Shown: positions 12,601 to 24,904, counted from the first letter of the stretch. The stretch: 64,000 bases of DNA from Hevea brasiliensis (GCF_030052815.1 NC_079505.1:71198324-71262323), one strand, 5' to 3'. Notes: a model not told the origin generated them from the sequence alone. A program made the numbers and translations.

Positions 12601-13201
12601 AGAGCACAGTTTGAAGATTTTTGTACGGGTATTTTATTTATACCCATTGTGATTTGGTTGATGTAAATATGGTATTGTTATATGTATGTTTGTAAAATTG
12701 AGCAGTTGTACAATACTTTTGTAATAATAATATTATTTTGAGATTTAAGTTTGTAAATTCAATTGTGAATGTACATTTAAATATTTTAAATACAAAGTGA
12801 ATGAGTTTATTTAATTGTTTTGAAAATACTATGAATTGTGGAAATTGAGTGAATTTGGGTTGATTTGAGTTATTTGGTGGTTGACATTTGTGAAGTGAAT
12901 TACTTGGAAGTGCTTTTCTACGGGTTAAATTTTTTGTTTTTCTCAATTACAGCCGGCACTCTGCCGAAAATTTTACAAAATTTATGGAAAAATAGAATTT
13001 GTCAAAAATTTTACATAGCCTTTAAACGTTAATTAAAAGTTTTTAATACTTGTTAAAAGTGCTCGCCACCTTCAAAAAGAAGTAAAATTGTTTTAAAATT
13101 TATTGTAGTGTATTCAATAGGTTATCAGTAGGTGAAGTGCGGTAATTCATTAAGTATGCTACGAGATCATGTTATACCTTACGGAGGAGTAAAGTGTGAC
13201 A
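9637..13201 (+). repeat. 3' LTR of the gypsy element
   Basis: Collinear with 3771-7315. It begins TGTAACACCCC after the polypurine tract and ends GTGTGACA before the TGGTA duplication. Confidence 0.92.
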
Positions 13202-13430
13202 TGGTAAGTATTCAATTTTATAATTGGTATTAGAGTCGATGTCATGAGTTCGATCCCTAGTAGGTACTAGGGGATTGTTGCTAAGTGGGCCAGTATTCTA
13301 CTCAAGTCCGTTTGGGTCATGGCGTATAAACTACTATGTGATAAGAAATTGAAAATGCACATCTGCTAATAGTTTAAGCATTTGACACGTAGTATTTACT
13401 AAAAAGATGAAATTGAAAATTTTAAACACT
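13202..13430. repeat. Right part of the TRIM-like repeat
   Basis: Continues the sequence interrupted by the gypsy element. It has a PBS-like 'TTGGTATTAGAG' about 20 bases after the junction, then a short internal region, then the second copy of the terminal repeat (about 13349-13410). It also contains 'GAGTTCGATCCC', similar to a pol III box B, so a tRNA-related origin is an alternative. Confidence 0.4.
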
Positions 13431-13470
13431 AATTAAGTGTTACTCAAAGCATTTACCAACAAAGACTAAG

Positions 13471-13853
13471 GTCCTATTCAATAACAACTTTTAAGATAAT
13501 TTTTAGCGTTTTAAGTATGGTCAAAACTATATCTCTCTTGTCTATACTGTTTGGTGGCATAGTAATAATATTAGTGTTCAGAGGTTGAGAAAGTGATTTA
13601 TAAAAAAATTACATTTTTTAGCTTTTAGAGGTTAAAAGAGTATTTTTATTAGAGTCAATAAAATTATATCACTATTTTTATATTTAATAGCTAATTAATA
13701 TAATAACTATTTTTACTAAATAATTTTTCTTTTAATAGCTATATAAACAGTTAATTATTAAAAATTAATATCTAATAATTAATAATTAGTAAAATAACTG
13801 ACCGCTATTAAAATAGCTAACAGTTACTAGAATAACTAATATTATCAAACATT
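13471..13853. mobile_element. MITE, AT-rich, non-autonomous DNA transposon
   Basis: A ~380-bp AT-rich unit flanked by GACTAAG at 13464-13470 and 13854-13860, a likely 7-bp target-site duplication. Its reverse complement matches the split copy at 41641-48015 along its length, for example 'TAGTAACTGTTAGCTATT', 'TAAATATAAAAATAGTG' and 'TTTTAGCTTTTA(G/A)AGG' on one strand or the other. It has no coding capacity, and the terminal inverted repeats are weak. Superfamily not assigned. Confidence 0.65.
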
Positions 13854-14250
13854 GACTAAGAAAATGGTAGACGCTAGTCACATTAGTGTCTAAGTAATTA
13901 TCATAAGCAATATAATTTTTTTTCATGGCTTTAAGTTTTATTTTAATATATTTGTTAAATTTAATTTATAAAACATAAATTATTCAATGTTTATTCATAT
14001 ATTAATAATATCATAATTATTTAATTTTGCTAAAATGTTAACAATATTTTAGAAAAATAATGAGTGTTTGACTGAATCTTATTAATAAAACTCTCTAATT
14101 TATCAAAAAAAAAAGTGTTAGATCACTAATGCATAAAAAATTATAATTTTTTTTAACTTATGTAAATATTATTTTCTCTAAACAATAAATTGGTAAACGC
14201 AATTTTACTGTGAAAAACATGAAAGGGCGAATGATTAAACTTTGCACAAG

Positions 14251-14254
<4 letters not shown>

Positions 14255-14309
<55 letters not shown>
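14255..14309. repeat. (AT)n microsatellite
   Basis: About 27 AT units between the MITE region and the NF-YA promoter. The DNA becomes markedly less AT-rich right after it. Confidence 0.95.
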
Positions 14310-14313
<4 letters not shown>

Positions 14314-15000
14314 GAAGGGCTCAGGTCCAATCCGAGCCCACATCGGGCCTGAGGCTTGGGTCTTGAATTTTGTTAATGAGGTCCGACCCACTGCAACGTG
14401 ACAACTAACAAGTGTAGTTGCGAACAGACACAGGTGTTTCACAGGAGAACGTGCTGGAAGACTCCAATCATAATCCTTCCCCTGGACCCACGTGCATCAG
14501 ATCGTACCACACAAACTGTCAGCGGTCACCTCAATACCATCCACTTTCTGGTAGGTCCCACCTTTAACTCCTGGATCATATTTGCTCTCCCTCTCTTTCC
14601 GGTCAGCCACTCTATCCTGCCCGAAGCCCACCCCCTCTGTAATCCGACGATCCTCATTTCTTTGTTATCGTGGAAACTGTTCGAGTTTTAACCACACGAA
14701 TTTCGCATGAATAAAGAATAATTAAATAATGCATCAAGAAATTATTATATATAAAAAAAGCATATAGATATGAAAAATAAATATTAATATATTCTCATAA
14801 ATAATTAGAAATTTATTCTATATTAGAATAAAAAAATTTAAAATAATTAAATAAGTATAAAAATATATAATAATATTAAAAATTCCATATTAGAAATTGA
14901 AGGCAGCGTTTGGAAATAAAATATAGTTAGCAGTGAAGTCGGGCGGTAAAGGAAATTCCATATCTGTAAATTTTCTCGTTTTCTCAAACAGAAAACAGAG
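14310..15000 (+). promoter_or_regulatory. Probable NF-YA promoter region
   Basis: A base-composition island rich in C and T between AT-rich repeats and the 5'-UTR exon. It contains an ACGT-core element in a CCCACGTGCA context near 14488, which matches a G-box core. No TATA box or start site could be fixed, and the ORFs here (for example 14398-14691) show no protein likeness. Confidence 0.45.
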
Positions 15001-17078
15001 CGAACTGTTGTTGTATAATTCCCTTTCACCTGCTGCTGTTGCGACGGAGGATTTTTGAGCAACAACCATAACAAACCCTTCCCTCTGCAAAACCAATCCT
15101 CTTTTGCTTTTTCTCTCTAAGGTAAGTTACGAAATTCCAAACCCTAATTCCCTCCCTTTCTCTCCTTTTTAAATCTGTTCTATTGCACGGAAATCACAAT
15201 TTCATTTTCAATCTATCTTTATCTTAATTCTTTTTCTTTGCTGCTTCTTCTGTGTTTTCGAATTTACTATTTGGTTGCCAAGAAAATGTTTTCAAGGAAT
15301 TGCAAATTTTGGATCCCAACCTTTCCATTGCTTTGGGAACTATATGGATAAGTGTGTCATTGCTGTTCAACTGTTTCCGGTGGATTCCTTGAGGATTGGA
15401 AATGAGTATGCGAATGTTTTGTGATTGATTGTTTATCGTTGCTACGTGAGCATTAAGCACTCTGTTCGTTTTCAGTTGATCTTTGGTGTCTTGTGAGTTG
15501 ATTGAGTTCCATTTTTGGGTTAGTTTTAAAAGTTGGCTTTTTTTTTTTCTTTTTTAGCTTGTGTGTTGTCGAGTTGAAAATTATGTAGCTGCATGAATTA
15601 ATTGAGCTTATTGATCAGTCTATGTCATTGAATTTTGATTTTATGAGCTATTTTTTTGGATATGACTTGATTGACTTCTTGTTATTGTTGCTAATGTGTT
15701 GATTTGGGATTTGGCAGTTTATTTATCAATTAAATCTATAAAATTTGGCCCAAACTGACTGATAGTTTTGATCTAATTCAGTTTTTTTTACTGTGTTTGC
15801 ACATTTCGCTTCACATATTATAAACGATTTTAATTTTTGGCCATTATTTTGCCTCAAAGAAATGATTTTCTGTAGTTGTTCTCCTTCCTGTGATGGATTC
15901 AGTGCTCTTAAAAACATCAAAAATGAAATTTGATTCAATTTTTAGGATTCTGAATTAAATGTTTCTTACACTCTAAATGCATTTGAATCAACTTTGTCCT
16001 CAAGGTTCATACTTCTTTATTTTTGTAATATTAGCACGGACAAAACAATAGCATGTACAGTAGAACAACTCATCTTCTTCCAGAGGTTTCTTTTTTTTTT
16101 TTTTTTCTCTTATCTCCAGTTTTTTGTTGTATTACTATTGCCCTGGGATATCCCTTTAAATTACAATTTTTCATTTGCTTCCTTAACATCTCCTGATGAG
16201 AAGAAAACATGTACTTCTTTCCGGTGACTGGTTTATGATTATTTAATGCTTTAAAAATGCTCTGCAATGTTATTGTTCTTCTTTCAATGCCAAAAGTATT
16301 GCAACATACCAGTGGTGGTGGTAGTGCCGGTATTATGTACTTATGTAGGTTTGTTTAGAGTTGTTTGACAATATGAAGGAAAACACGTGAATAAATTTGG
16401 ATTTTATGATTTAATTGAAAGTTACTCTGTCATAATCCTTCTTGGACCATTAGATATTTTGTTTTCATTTTTTTCCCTCTGAGAGAATCTTTGAGGGAAA
16501 GCTTTTATAAACTCCTTTTGCTATGTACTTTGAATTCTGGGAAAAGAAATTATCTGAAAAATACTTTGGGAGAAATAAATTGTTCTAATATAGATAAGTG
16601 AGTATGAAGTTAATTCCTACAAATATGTTTGGCAAAATTGTTATTGTAATAAATAGATGTGAGGTTATATGCTTATTTAAGCTTGATGAAATAAGGATTA
16701 CACGTGGAGTTTTTGAAAGTTGAAGGACAGATAGTGGCTACTTATGGATGTATTGTAATTAGATTCTGAATTTTTCACTCCAATATTTTCCATTTTGTTA
16801 AGAAATGTAATGGGAAGCTTCTTCCTCTATTTGTTTGATGGTTCTGGATTTCTGCTTCTGCTTCTTCTTCTATTATTGTTAATTTTGAGACACAGAATTG
16901 TTACATGGTCACCAAGCTTTTTCAATTCTCATGAATCGCTGAAATATATTTGTACTTTTGGTGTGCTTGGGTGTCATTTTACTAGCATCTCATTGAAAGC
17001 TTTGGTGTTACATTGACCTGACTATTTTAATTGCCCTGCCAGTTCTGATATTGGGGATTCTGTATGCATAATAGCCTC
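15001..17078 (+). other. NF-YA 5' UTR: leader exon and ~1.9 kb leader intron
   Basis: A CT-rich leader segment ends at 15121 with a strong donor (CTAAG|GTAAGT). The next exon begins at 17043 after TGCCAG, 36 bases before the start codon. The intron has typical plant T-rich composition and no coding signal. The transcription start was not determined. Confidence 0.65.
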
Positions 17079-18142
17079 ATGACTTCTTCTGTGCATGATC
17101 TTTCAGGTATTTTTTTTTATAAGTGTTTTAATGATAGCGATATTAAAGTGTGTGTGTATTTTCCTCTATGTTGGATGATTTGAAACTTTAGTTTTTATGT
17201 AATTTTATAATGATTTTATCTGGGAAAAAGTGTTTCTTTTCTTCTTATGGAAATACTTCCCTAAGCTAGAGAAATTATTTATGTGAACAGAATCCTGTTG
17301 TAATTCCATTCATGTGTAGGAATTCCTCAGTTTTCCCGATTTAAATAAAAATGAGCTACACCCACCAAATTTGGGAGGAAAGTCGATTCCCCAGTGGAGG
17401 GAATGCTGTTCTAATAATCAAGAAATCAACATGTGAGATATTTGGTTCTGGGAATTTTCTGATGATTAGATATTCATAAAAGGATTTTAGTGTTGTTGAC
17501 CCTCTTCATTTTTAGATAATACCCTGATGCTTTTAGTGGAAACCTAAATGAGTTTGAACGTCGTGTCATATCTGAAATATCACTAATTGCTTACTTTGTG
17601 CCTCTCAATGAGGTTGACTTTATGCATATTTTTGTTCTACTTTGTGATTAGCTATTCTTTTGGGTTGGACAGGCCACCTAGGGGGGTCTTGTACTTACTA
17701 GATGATTTGATGCTCTCTATTAGGCAGGTTAATTTTAATTGTCACTGTATATGGTGTCCATTGTACTTTTCATGCTTAACAATATGATATTTATGAAGAT
17801 TGTTGTCCAGATAATAGTGAGACTAATGAGCAGCAGAAACACTCAGAATCTCAGATTCAGTCTCTTTCTCCTGCAACTGCACCAGTGCACCCTGGGATGT
17901 CAACCCCAAATGTCCAGTATGCAACAAGCCTGCAACTTGGTTCAGGGCACACAATGGTATTATATTCAGAGCAAATTCTTTTGAGTATTGTATTAAGTAT
18001 TGCCGCCAGAGGGAGATTTTGACTTCCATTTATGATTCCGGTTCAATTCAAATATTTTTACTTATTTTTATGTTAAAAGTAATTTGATGGTCTTTGCACT
18101 TATAGATCTTTTGGTGCCTTCTGAGTTACATTTTCCTGTTGC

Positions 18143-18193
<51 letters not shown>

Positions 18194-20243
18194 CGACTTC
18201 ACCCTTGATTTGTCAATGGGGCACAGCGAGGGTGGGGAGCCATTTCCTGCCTCCATTCTTACTCACCTACTGGGGACACTTACCACCATCCCTTCATTGG
18301 CTAATTCAGTATTTGCTCTGACTACATAAGAGTTGGGCATGTTTACTTACTAACTTCTATGCATGGCTGTTGGTATTGAAGGCAGCAGCAGCCTACCCTT
18401 ACCCAGATCCCTACTATAGAAGCATTTTTGCTCCCTATGACGCTCAGCCATACCCTCCACAGCCCTATGGTGGACAACCAATGGTAATTTATTCTTTTTG
18501 ATGTCACATGCATGAACCTTGGTTCTTTGTGAAAACTGATAAACTCATGATTATTTAATAACTACTTGCTTCAGGTCCATCTTCAGTTAATGGGAATTCA
18601 GCAAGCTGGAGTTCCTTTGCCATCAGATGCAGTTGAGGAACCTGTATTTGTCAATGCAAAACAATATCATGGGATCTTGAGACGTCGACAATCCCGTGCA
18701 AAAGCTGAATCAGAAAACAAAGCCATCAAGTCTCGGAAGGTATATTGTGTTCAATGTTATGTTTGGTTTAGCTAATTGATTAGGATCTTTAAAAAATAAA
18801 AAATAAAAAATAAAAATTAGGTCTTGTCTAATTCTGTTTTATCTGTTATTAGTTCTGATGCATCCTTACTGTGTTAGACTATGTGTGTCCTTTCTTGCTT
18901 GAACTTTTAAAGGTTAAGCATGTCTAGGCCACTGGTATAATTTCTACAGGTCATCTGAATGTTGGTAATGTAGAATGTCAAGGGAAGAATGATGTGGAAC
19001 CGATAGAACACTTTCAAAGGAGAAGAACTCTCAAATTTAGTTTTAATTATCAATTGTCATATAACAAAACTCTGGCAAAATACCTAAACTACACAGGTAT
19101 TTATATACTAATATTAATAATCCCAAAATAGGAAATGCTAAACCAGTACTAACTAGGAAATTCTAAACTTAGTATAACTTATAAAATATTCCCAAGAACA
19201 ATAAAATTCCTAAATAATTAATTATTTCCTAAATTTCTTCCTAAAATACGTGGATCTAAAATCTCTAATATAAGAAGGTCCCACATCAAAAAAAAAAAAA
19301 CTTGATCAACTGATGTTAGGGTAAGGATTTGGTGGGATTCACAAAGTAGTAGACAGATAGCCTTACGTTTGTAGGTTTTAGGACTTGGTTCCTGACTTCC
19401 TATGAAGAAAGCTTCACAATTTCCACGGTTGCAATTGCATCATAACTCCAAAAGAAGCATAACTACCGGGAAAAAAAAGAGAGAGAGATAAGCAAGCATT
19501 ACAGCTGTAGGTATTTATATTTCTTCAAGAAAAAGCGTCGGTATTTAGATAACGTTGAACTTTTTGGGCTTCTAATGTTTAAGACTTGACTTCTATATGA
19601 AAATAGATCTTCTCTTATTACTAGATTAATTAAGATATTTATTAACATTCAAAATGCAAATAGACTTGATTTAAGGCACAGAAGACATTATAATGCAGGC
19701 CATCTCAATAATCCAGCACTCACTAAACTACCCTGTAGCAGTAATGTGAATAGTGTATTACTGTTACACTACCATATAGATTCCCCTAAATCATTGTCTG
19801 CCTACTCAAAGCTTGATGTTGATAAATTTTCCATGTCAAATTTCTTATTATGTCAGTGATAATTAAACTTGTTCCTTGAATGATCTGTTGTTATGATTCC
19901 TAGTATACAATAATCTTGAAATCTTCACCTGTGTCAACTTTGCCTGTGGAACTTTGGACTATTGTTTCAGTTACTATGTACAACAGTCTTTTACATTCCA
20001 AGTTCTTTTTTGTATTGGATCTCTCATGACTTACAATTCAAACTAATCTTGCAGCCATACTTGCATGAATCTCGACATTTGCATGCCTTGAGAAGAGCTA
20101 GAGGATTGGGGGGTCGGTTTCTCAATTCCAAGAAGAATGAGAATCAACAAGAGAATGGAGATTCACCAGGTGACAAATCACAATCCAATATCAATCTTAA
20201 CTCTGATAAAAATGATATTGCTTCCTCAGATAGCAAGTCTTGA
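17079..20243 (+). CDS. NF-YA7: Nuclear transcription factor Y subunit A (NF-YA4/7 type), 209 aa
   Basis: CCAAT-box-binding subunit of the nuclear NF-YA/NF-YB/NF-YC trimer. Coding exons: 17079-17106, 17811-17956, 18382-18483, 18575-18739 and 20055-20243, all with GT..AG introns and consistent phase, totalling 630 nt with stop TGA. The N-terminus '[11 protein letters not shown]' and the motif '[14 protein letters not shown]' (about residues 62-75) mark the NF-YA4/7 group. The NF-YB/C-binding helix '[19 protein letters not shown]' is at 113-131. The DNA-binding part '[15 protein letters not shown]' is at 147-161 and ends in 'GLGGRFLN', where Leu165 replaces the usual small residue or Cys. An in-frame upstream ATG at 17064 would add five residues (MHNSL); I prefer 17079 because the family starts there. 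The 3' region shows no miR169 site, as expected for this group. Intron 4 holds a small LTR. Confidence 0.95.
18145..18192. repeat. (TAA)n microsatellite in NF-YA intron
   Basis: About 16 TAA units in the intron between coding exons 2 and 3. It accounts for the poly-Ile ORFs seen on both strands here. Confidence 0.95.
18990..19288 (-). mobile_element. Small solo LTR (~300 bp) inside NF-YA intron 4
   Basis: The unit begins TGATGTGGAACC and ends GGTCCCACATCA, giving TG...CA ends with the short inverted repeat TGATGTGG/CCACATCA typical of LTR termini. On the minus strand it contains TATAAATA (about 19101-19110), a TATA-like promoter motif. The flanks (AAGAA on the left, AAAAA on the right) are only an approximate target duplication. 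It is AT-rich and non-coding. An old Copia-type LTR is the best reading, but a MITE with similar ends cannot be excluded. Confidence 0.5.
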
Positions 20244-20690
20244 TATACGGTGAGTTGGTGGTGCATGCACAGGGCCTACAAATCTGATATAGCCATCTAC
20301 CAATAGTCAGTATTGCTTCACTCTTGTTCTTCACTGACAAGCCGTTAGTATGTATAGGTTTTTCTAGTAGTTGGTTTGTAGGGAGGTTGCAAAGATGAAG
20401 CAGGCAGTGTAATTAAGGGGCAAGGAGATAGTTGTCTTTGCAACAGTAGTTTTATTTATAGTTTTTTGTTTTTTCTCTTTTTCCATGAGGGGAGTGATGG
20501 TTAGGTTTCATATGCAGGCATTTCTTTGCTTTCAAGAATGGAGTCAAGCTAGATATTTATTTAACAAAAAGTTGGAGTCGTGTTAATTGGTTGAGCTGAT
20601 TATGTTTCATTAGCTCAACAAAGATTAGGTTGGCTGTTTCTATGTAGTATTAGCCTTTTGATTACTTATTATTGTCAACTTCTCAAATAA
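20244..20690 (+). other. NF-YA 3' UTR (extent approximate)
   Basis: Directly downstream of the stop codon, T-rich with no competing ORF. I looked for a miR169-complementary stretch and saw none. The poly(A) site was not fixed. Confidence 0.55.
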
Positions 20691-22088
20691 GATGGATGGT
20701 TTGATTAATACTAGTAGTGCTTTGCTATATTGTCATGGTATCACGTTTGCATTGCATAGCATAAAAATTGAACTGATACATTCAGCAGTGCATCTCACGC
20801 TTACACTTTATAATTATAATTCTTCGCCTCCTCTCAAGTCATATTATTGTTGTTGGGTTTTGACCTTAGGACTGCAAATGAACTGAACTTTGCTCAAGCT
20901 TTTGATTCGTTTTCAGTGTTGGCTTAGAAGTTAGAACTGCATTAGAGTTGAGCATGGGCTTGTTAAAACCTGCAAAACCCTCAACAGGAACCCATCATTG
21001 TAATTTTGCAATGATTGGTCTACAACTCCTTATATCTTTTTATCATGAATTTGCTATTCCTTTTTTATTATTAGTTATTTGTTTTTTAGGAAATGTTTAA
21101 AGAAAAAGGGGAAGACGATGTACAGGGTTTTAAAGGTACTGAGATACTTAATCCTACTCCAATGGTATGATATACCGCTCTAGTATGACATCAATTCATC
21201 ATCTATGATAATGCATAGCTTAGGCAGTGGAAGAACATTTAGGCCCTCAAGAGACAAGGCAGAAAGCACAGAGCTTGATTCCATGAGCATTGTCAGCAGC
21301 TATGATATTATAGAAAATATGCAATATTTGTGGATTTCCTGAAGCTATGGTTACTTCAGCATGCAATTGATGGCCCCTGCATAATCTCCTCCTTCCACTG
21401 ATAAATATATGCTAATCCTCATGAAATTATGAATCCATTATTTACATAAATTCCTTGTTTGCTACCTATGACTATGAACTTGAATTTGCTGTGTGAGTTA
21501 GAGACTTGGCTCAGCAGAACGTAAAGCATACGAGAGACAGTGATAAATCACTTTTGTGTGTGTTGATAAATATTGTTATTATTATTATTTTGGATTTACT
21601 GGACTTTAGGGTTAGCCTTAGCTAAAATTTATCGGTTTTTATATTGTTGAAGTATATAAACAAATAGAAAGGATAAAGATAGTTGGATTTCCATTGTCAA
21701 ATGGTTTGATTTAATGAAGTTGCAAAGCAATTGGAGATAATTATCAAGAGATAAAATGCCACTTACGATTGAAATGAAGGAAATCAACAAATGAGAAGAG
21801 TAAATTAATTAATCTTGTTTGTTGGACAAACTATTATATTTTGAGAAAGACATTTCAACAATGGTTAGTGAAGGGCTTTAGTAAAAGCATTGACAAGAAT
21901 GGTTAGTGAAGGCCTAGAATATGACTTGAAATCCTTAATAATAGTATCTTATTATTTCCATTCAAATTTCAAATCTATTTAAGTATATAAAATTAGACAT
22001 CAAGTAAACATATAGGCAAAAATGCAATTTTGGACGCTAGTGGAATAATAACAATCGGAGAGTAGTAGAAGGAAGCCTAAAAAACATT
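20691..22088. other. Intergenic, no gene seen
   Basis: Moderately AT-rich sequence without a coding pattern, RNA gene or clear repeat. Part of it may still belong to a long NF-YA 3' transcript. Confidence 0.5.
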
Positions 22089-22103
22089 GAGAACACTAAT
22101 AAC

Positions 22104-22318
22104 TTTTTTTTTTTTAGGTGCATTTCCAAGGAGGTATCCTAGGCCTTTACACATTTTGCTCAGTCAGGACTAATCTCCTGCGCTAGCTTGTGGGTGTCTC
22201 GAAGGGCAGAATGGCTGGCCCCAGGTTTTAAAGCGCTCCATACACAATCCCGGATCGAACCCGGGACGTTGCTTAAGGGAGGACGAGCCCCAACCGCTCG
22301 ACCACACCCCTGGGGTTA
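22104..22318 (-). mobile_element. tRNA-derived SINE with intact target-site duplications
   Basis: Read on the minus strand, the 5' end has a pol III box A-like 'TGGTCGAGCGG' and a box B 'GGTTCGATCC' about 35 bases later. A ~200-bp body follows, ending in a poly(A) tail, seen as a T run at 22104-22115 on the plus strand. The flanks carry a 15-18-bp direct repeat, GAGAACACTAATAAC, at 22089-22103 and 22319-22333. This is the signature of LINE-mediated SINE insertion. It does not fold as a complete tRNA. Confidence 0.9.
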
Positions 22319-22339
22319 GAGAACACTAATAACTTTAGT

Positions 22340-24884
22340 TTTTAAAAACAATAATCAAAGGGCTCGAAATCTCATCGACTAATTCTAACCATTCATGGAT
22401 CGATCGCCTGACTTTTTCAGTGACAAAAATTATTCATATTGATCTCAAATTAAAGTAGGAGTAACAAGGAATTTCGATTCATCCATAGTTAATTCATATT
22501 ATTAATGATGATTTTTTTAAAAAAAAAAAAATTTTGTTTACATACACAAATATTTAAAATATAAAAATAGTTATTGATTGGATTTAATTTAAAATAAAAA
22601 TCAATAAAATTATTATAATCTAAAATAAATGTCATAGTTTAATTTAAATTCCCACAAATTAAAAAAAAATTATATATGAAAATTTAAATTTTTAGAACGT
22701 TATAATTTCTTTTAATTTAAATATATTACATGGCACAACTCTAAAAACATTTCTGAAAAATTCTAATTCAACGTTAATGATAGAAGAAATCATTTAATTG
22801 CTATGATTTAACCAATGTGAATATTTGAATTTAACTTTTACAACCTTAATAACAAGAATATTTATAGAAATAGTAGGAGATTAATTCTGATTGGTTGGTG
22901 GAAGAGAAAATGCGAATTGAAAATGAAGTTAATAAAGTGGCTTTTACTGTTGACCAATGTCAAATGATTTTAAGTAATGGGACATTCAAATAATATCACA
23001 TCTTTCAATTATCTCTTCATCAAAACAGGTGTATTACCTTCTTTTGCTTTCTATTATCCCATTCACCAATTCTTTTATTTGTTTATTTTTTCAACCATTG
23101 AATCATTTCAATTTTCCCATAAGTTCCCAAACTTGGTATTTAAATTTGTCCTTTTTTAGACCCTCATAATTTTTTTTTTTTTTTGAGCTCTCATTCTTGG
23201 AGGAATTGGGTTGTTGGTTGATGGACTAGGAGAGATGTGCTACATAGCTATAGCTTTTGCTCACATTCTCATTGTCAATTATGCTTAACTTTAAACCCCC
23301 ATGACCAATATATATAAACTTTCAACAGATTCCTAAGTCCAAAATCTAATAAATTGGATAAAATCCACTTAATGAAATATGGATAGTTAATATACAATAT
23401 TATATGTATAATGGTTATATTATAATCATTAATCATGATGAATTTTATGTGAATCTCATTTTAATCAATAATTAGTGTATCAAATGTACATATAACAGTT
23501 GCATTAAATGAATTCTCATATATATATATATATACCCCATGCCCCAAAACCATCACAATTTTGTGTTATCTGAGGCATCTTATATATGCTGACTTTCTTG
23601 TGTAGTCATCTGGTGAAGCTAAGAAATTACTAGAAGATGGAAAATGCAGCAACAATATTAGCCGAAACTAGCTAGCTAGCTGGATGTTTTTTCTTTGGTG
23701 CATCATTAACATTTGAAAAGAAAAGAGATAATTAAAATTTGAATTCTTGAATTATTAAGTTATTAAATAAATATTTAATTATAAACATTTAATTTAATGG
23801 TTAAATTAAACTAGAAGTTCGGATCATGTATTGAAAATCCTACTATATACATAGATAGATCTTTGTTTTAGATTGATTAATTTTTCTATGTTGTACGTGT
23901 GTTAGAGAAGGAAGTTAATTATATTAATTCCTTTGTATAAGGAAGCTAATTATTAAATATAAAGCAATTAATTAAGTATTCTTCAATGAGATTGGCCAAT
24001 TTTTTTTCATGTTTCACACAACAACCTACCCATGATACCTTGATGTTTGAACTATAAGCTCATTTTTAAAGAATCAAAATCAAAGTTGGTTAGGAAAAAG
24101 GAGGAAAACCCAACAAGGATGTATACATATCATACTTGGAAATTTTGTCAGGTAATTTTATTTACCCATTTTCTTGTTCGATACTAAAAGTTGCATTCTA
24201 AGGGTGCAATTGTGCTGGACCATTTGAGACACATCAAAGTCTTTATAATTTTATCAACCATAAGAGATTTTGGCTTGAAATATATGCATGGTTCACTATT
24301 AGTCATATAGATAATTAAACTCCATCTTTCTTTGAACTCTAATTACATATTAATTAATATAAAAAAAAGGCAATATTTAAGCATAATTATCATGGAGCCT
24401 TGGAAACATGTCAAAAATGGGGATATAGTATTTCCATTCACCACCTGCTAATTGATAATATATTTTTTCGGAAGGGACTAATTAATACTTTTTGAACGAA
24501 CAAAAAGATGTTTTCTCCGTTCTCTCTCCATTTATAGTGACAGATGAGAAAAGGAAAAATATAAATATCATTATGGTGATGTTGTCATATGTTAACAGCC
24601 AGTTGATTAATGCCATTAAAGGCTTTAATTAATGTCAATGTTGAGTCTCACTCATCTGCAAGAAATCTTTTTTCTTCTCCTCTTTATAAGGTTTGACAAA
24701 TAAAATTCATATACTTTAATACCACTCCTAATCATGGCATGTATAATATATTATCCCATAATTAGTAGCAAAGATATCAAGATTTTGCATCACATGAAAG
24801 CTGGGATTCTTGCTTTCTATCCCTGTCTATCTTTACACCTCCTATCATGCATGGACCCCCAACACCAGCTCACGAGAACAAGAA
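22340..24884. other. AT-rich intergenic DNA, no gene seen
   Basis: Long AT-rich stretch with A/T homopolymers and no convincing ORF. The ~60-codon ORFs here show no domain or composition of real proteins. Confidence 0.55.
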
Positions 24885-24904
24885 CGAGAGAGAGAGAGAG
24901 AGAG
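24885..24904. repeat. (GA)n short microsatellite
   Basis: About nine GA units, extended by AGGGAGAGG. Several overlapping ORFs with Arg-Glu runs are products of this repeat. Confidence 0.85.

Larger units (their letters stand above)
3771..13201 (+). mobile_element. Ty3/gypsy LTR retrotransposon, pol-deleted, with 3.5 kb LTRs
   Basis: The element runs from TGTAATACCCC at 3771 to GTGTGACA at 13201. It is flanked by a perfect 5-bp target-site duplication, TGGTA, at 3766-3770 and 13202-13206. The two LTRs (3771-7315 and 9637-13201) are collinear nearly throughout and differ by scattered substitutions and small indels. Only 2.3 kb lies between them: a degenerate PBS, a gag pseudogene, the very start of protease, a fragment resembling the integrase C-terminus and a polypurine tract. 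Reverse transcriptase, RNase H and the integrase core are absent, so it could move only with enzymes from a relative. The gag zinc knuckle and the 'GAGGACGAAATTTG' sequence before the polypurine tract suggest the Tekay/Del chromovirus type (inference). Confidence 0.92.

Noticed and set aside
18084..18329. Poly-isoleucine ORFs on both strands
   Set aside because: Translation of a (TAA)n microsatellite in an intron.
22240..22318. Possible tRNA gene on the minus strand
   Set aside because: Box A and box B are present but no acceptor stem or anticodon arm can be formed, and it is fused to a SINE body with poly(A) tail and duplications.
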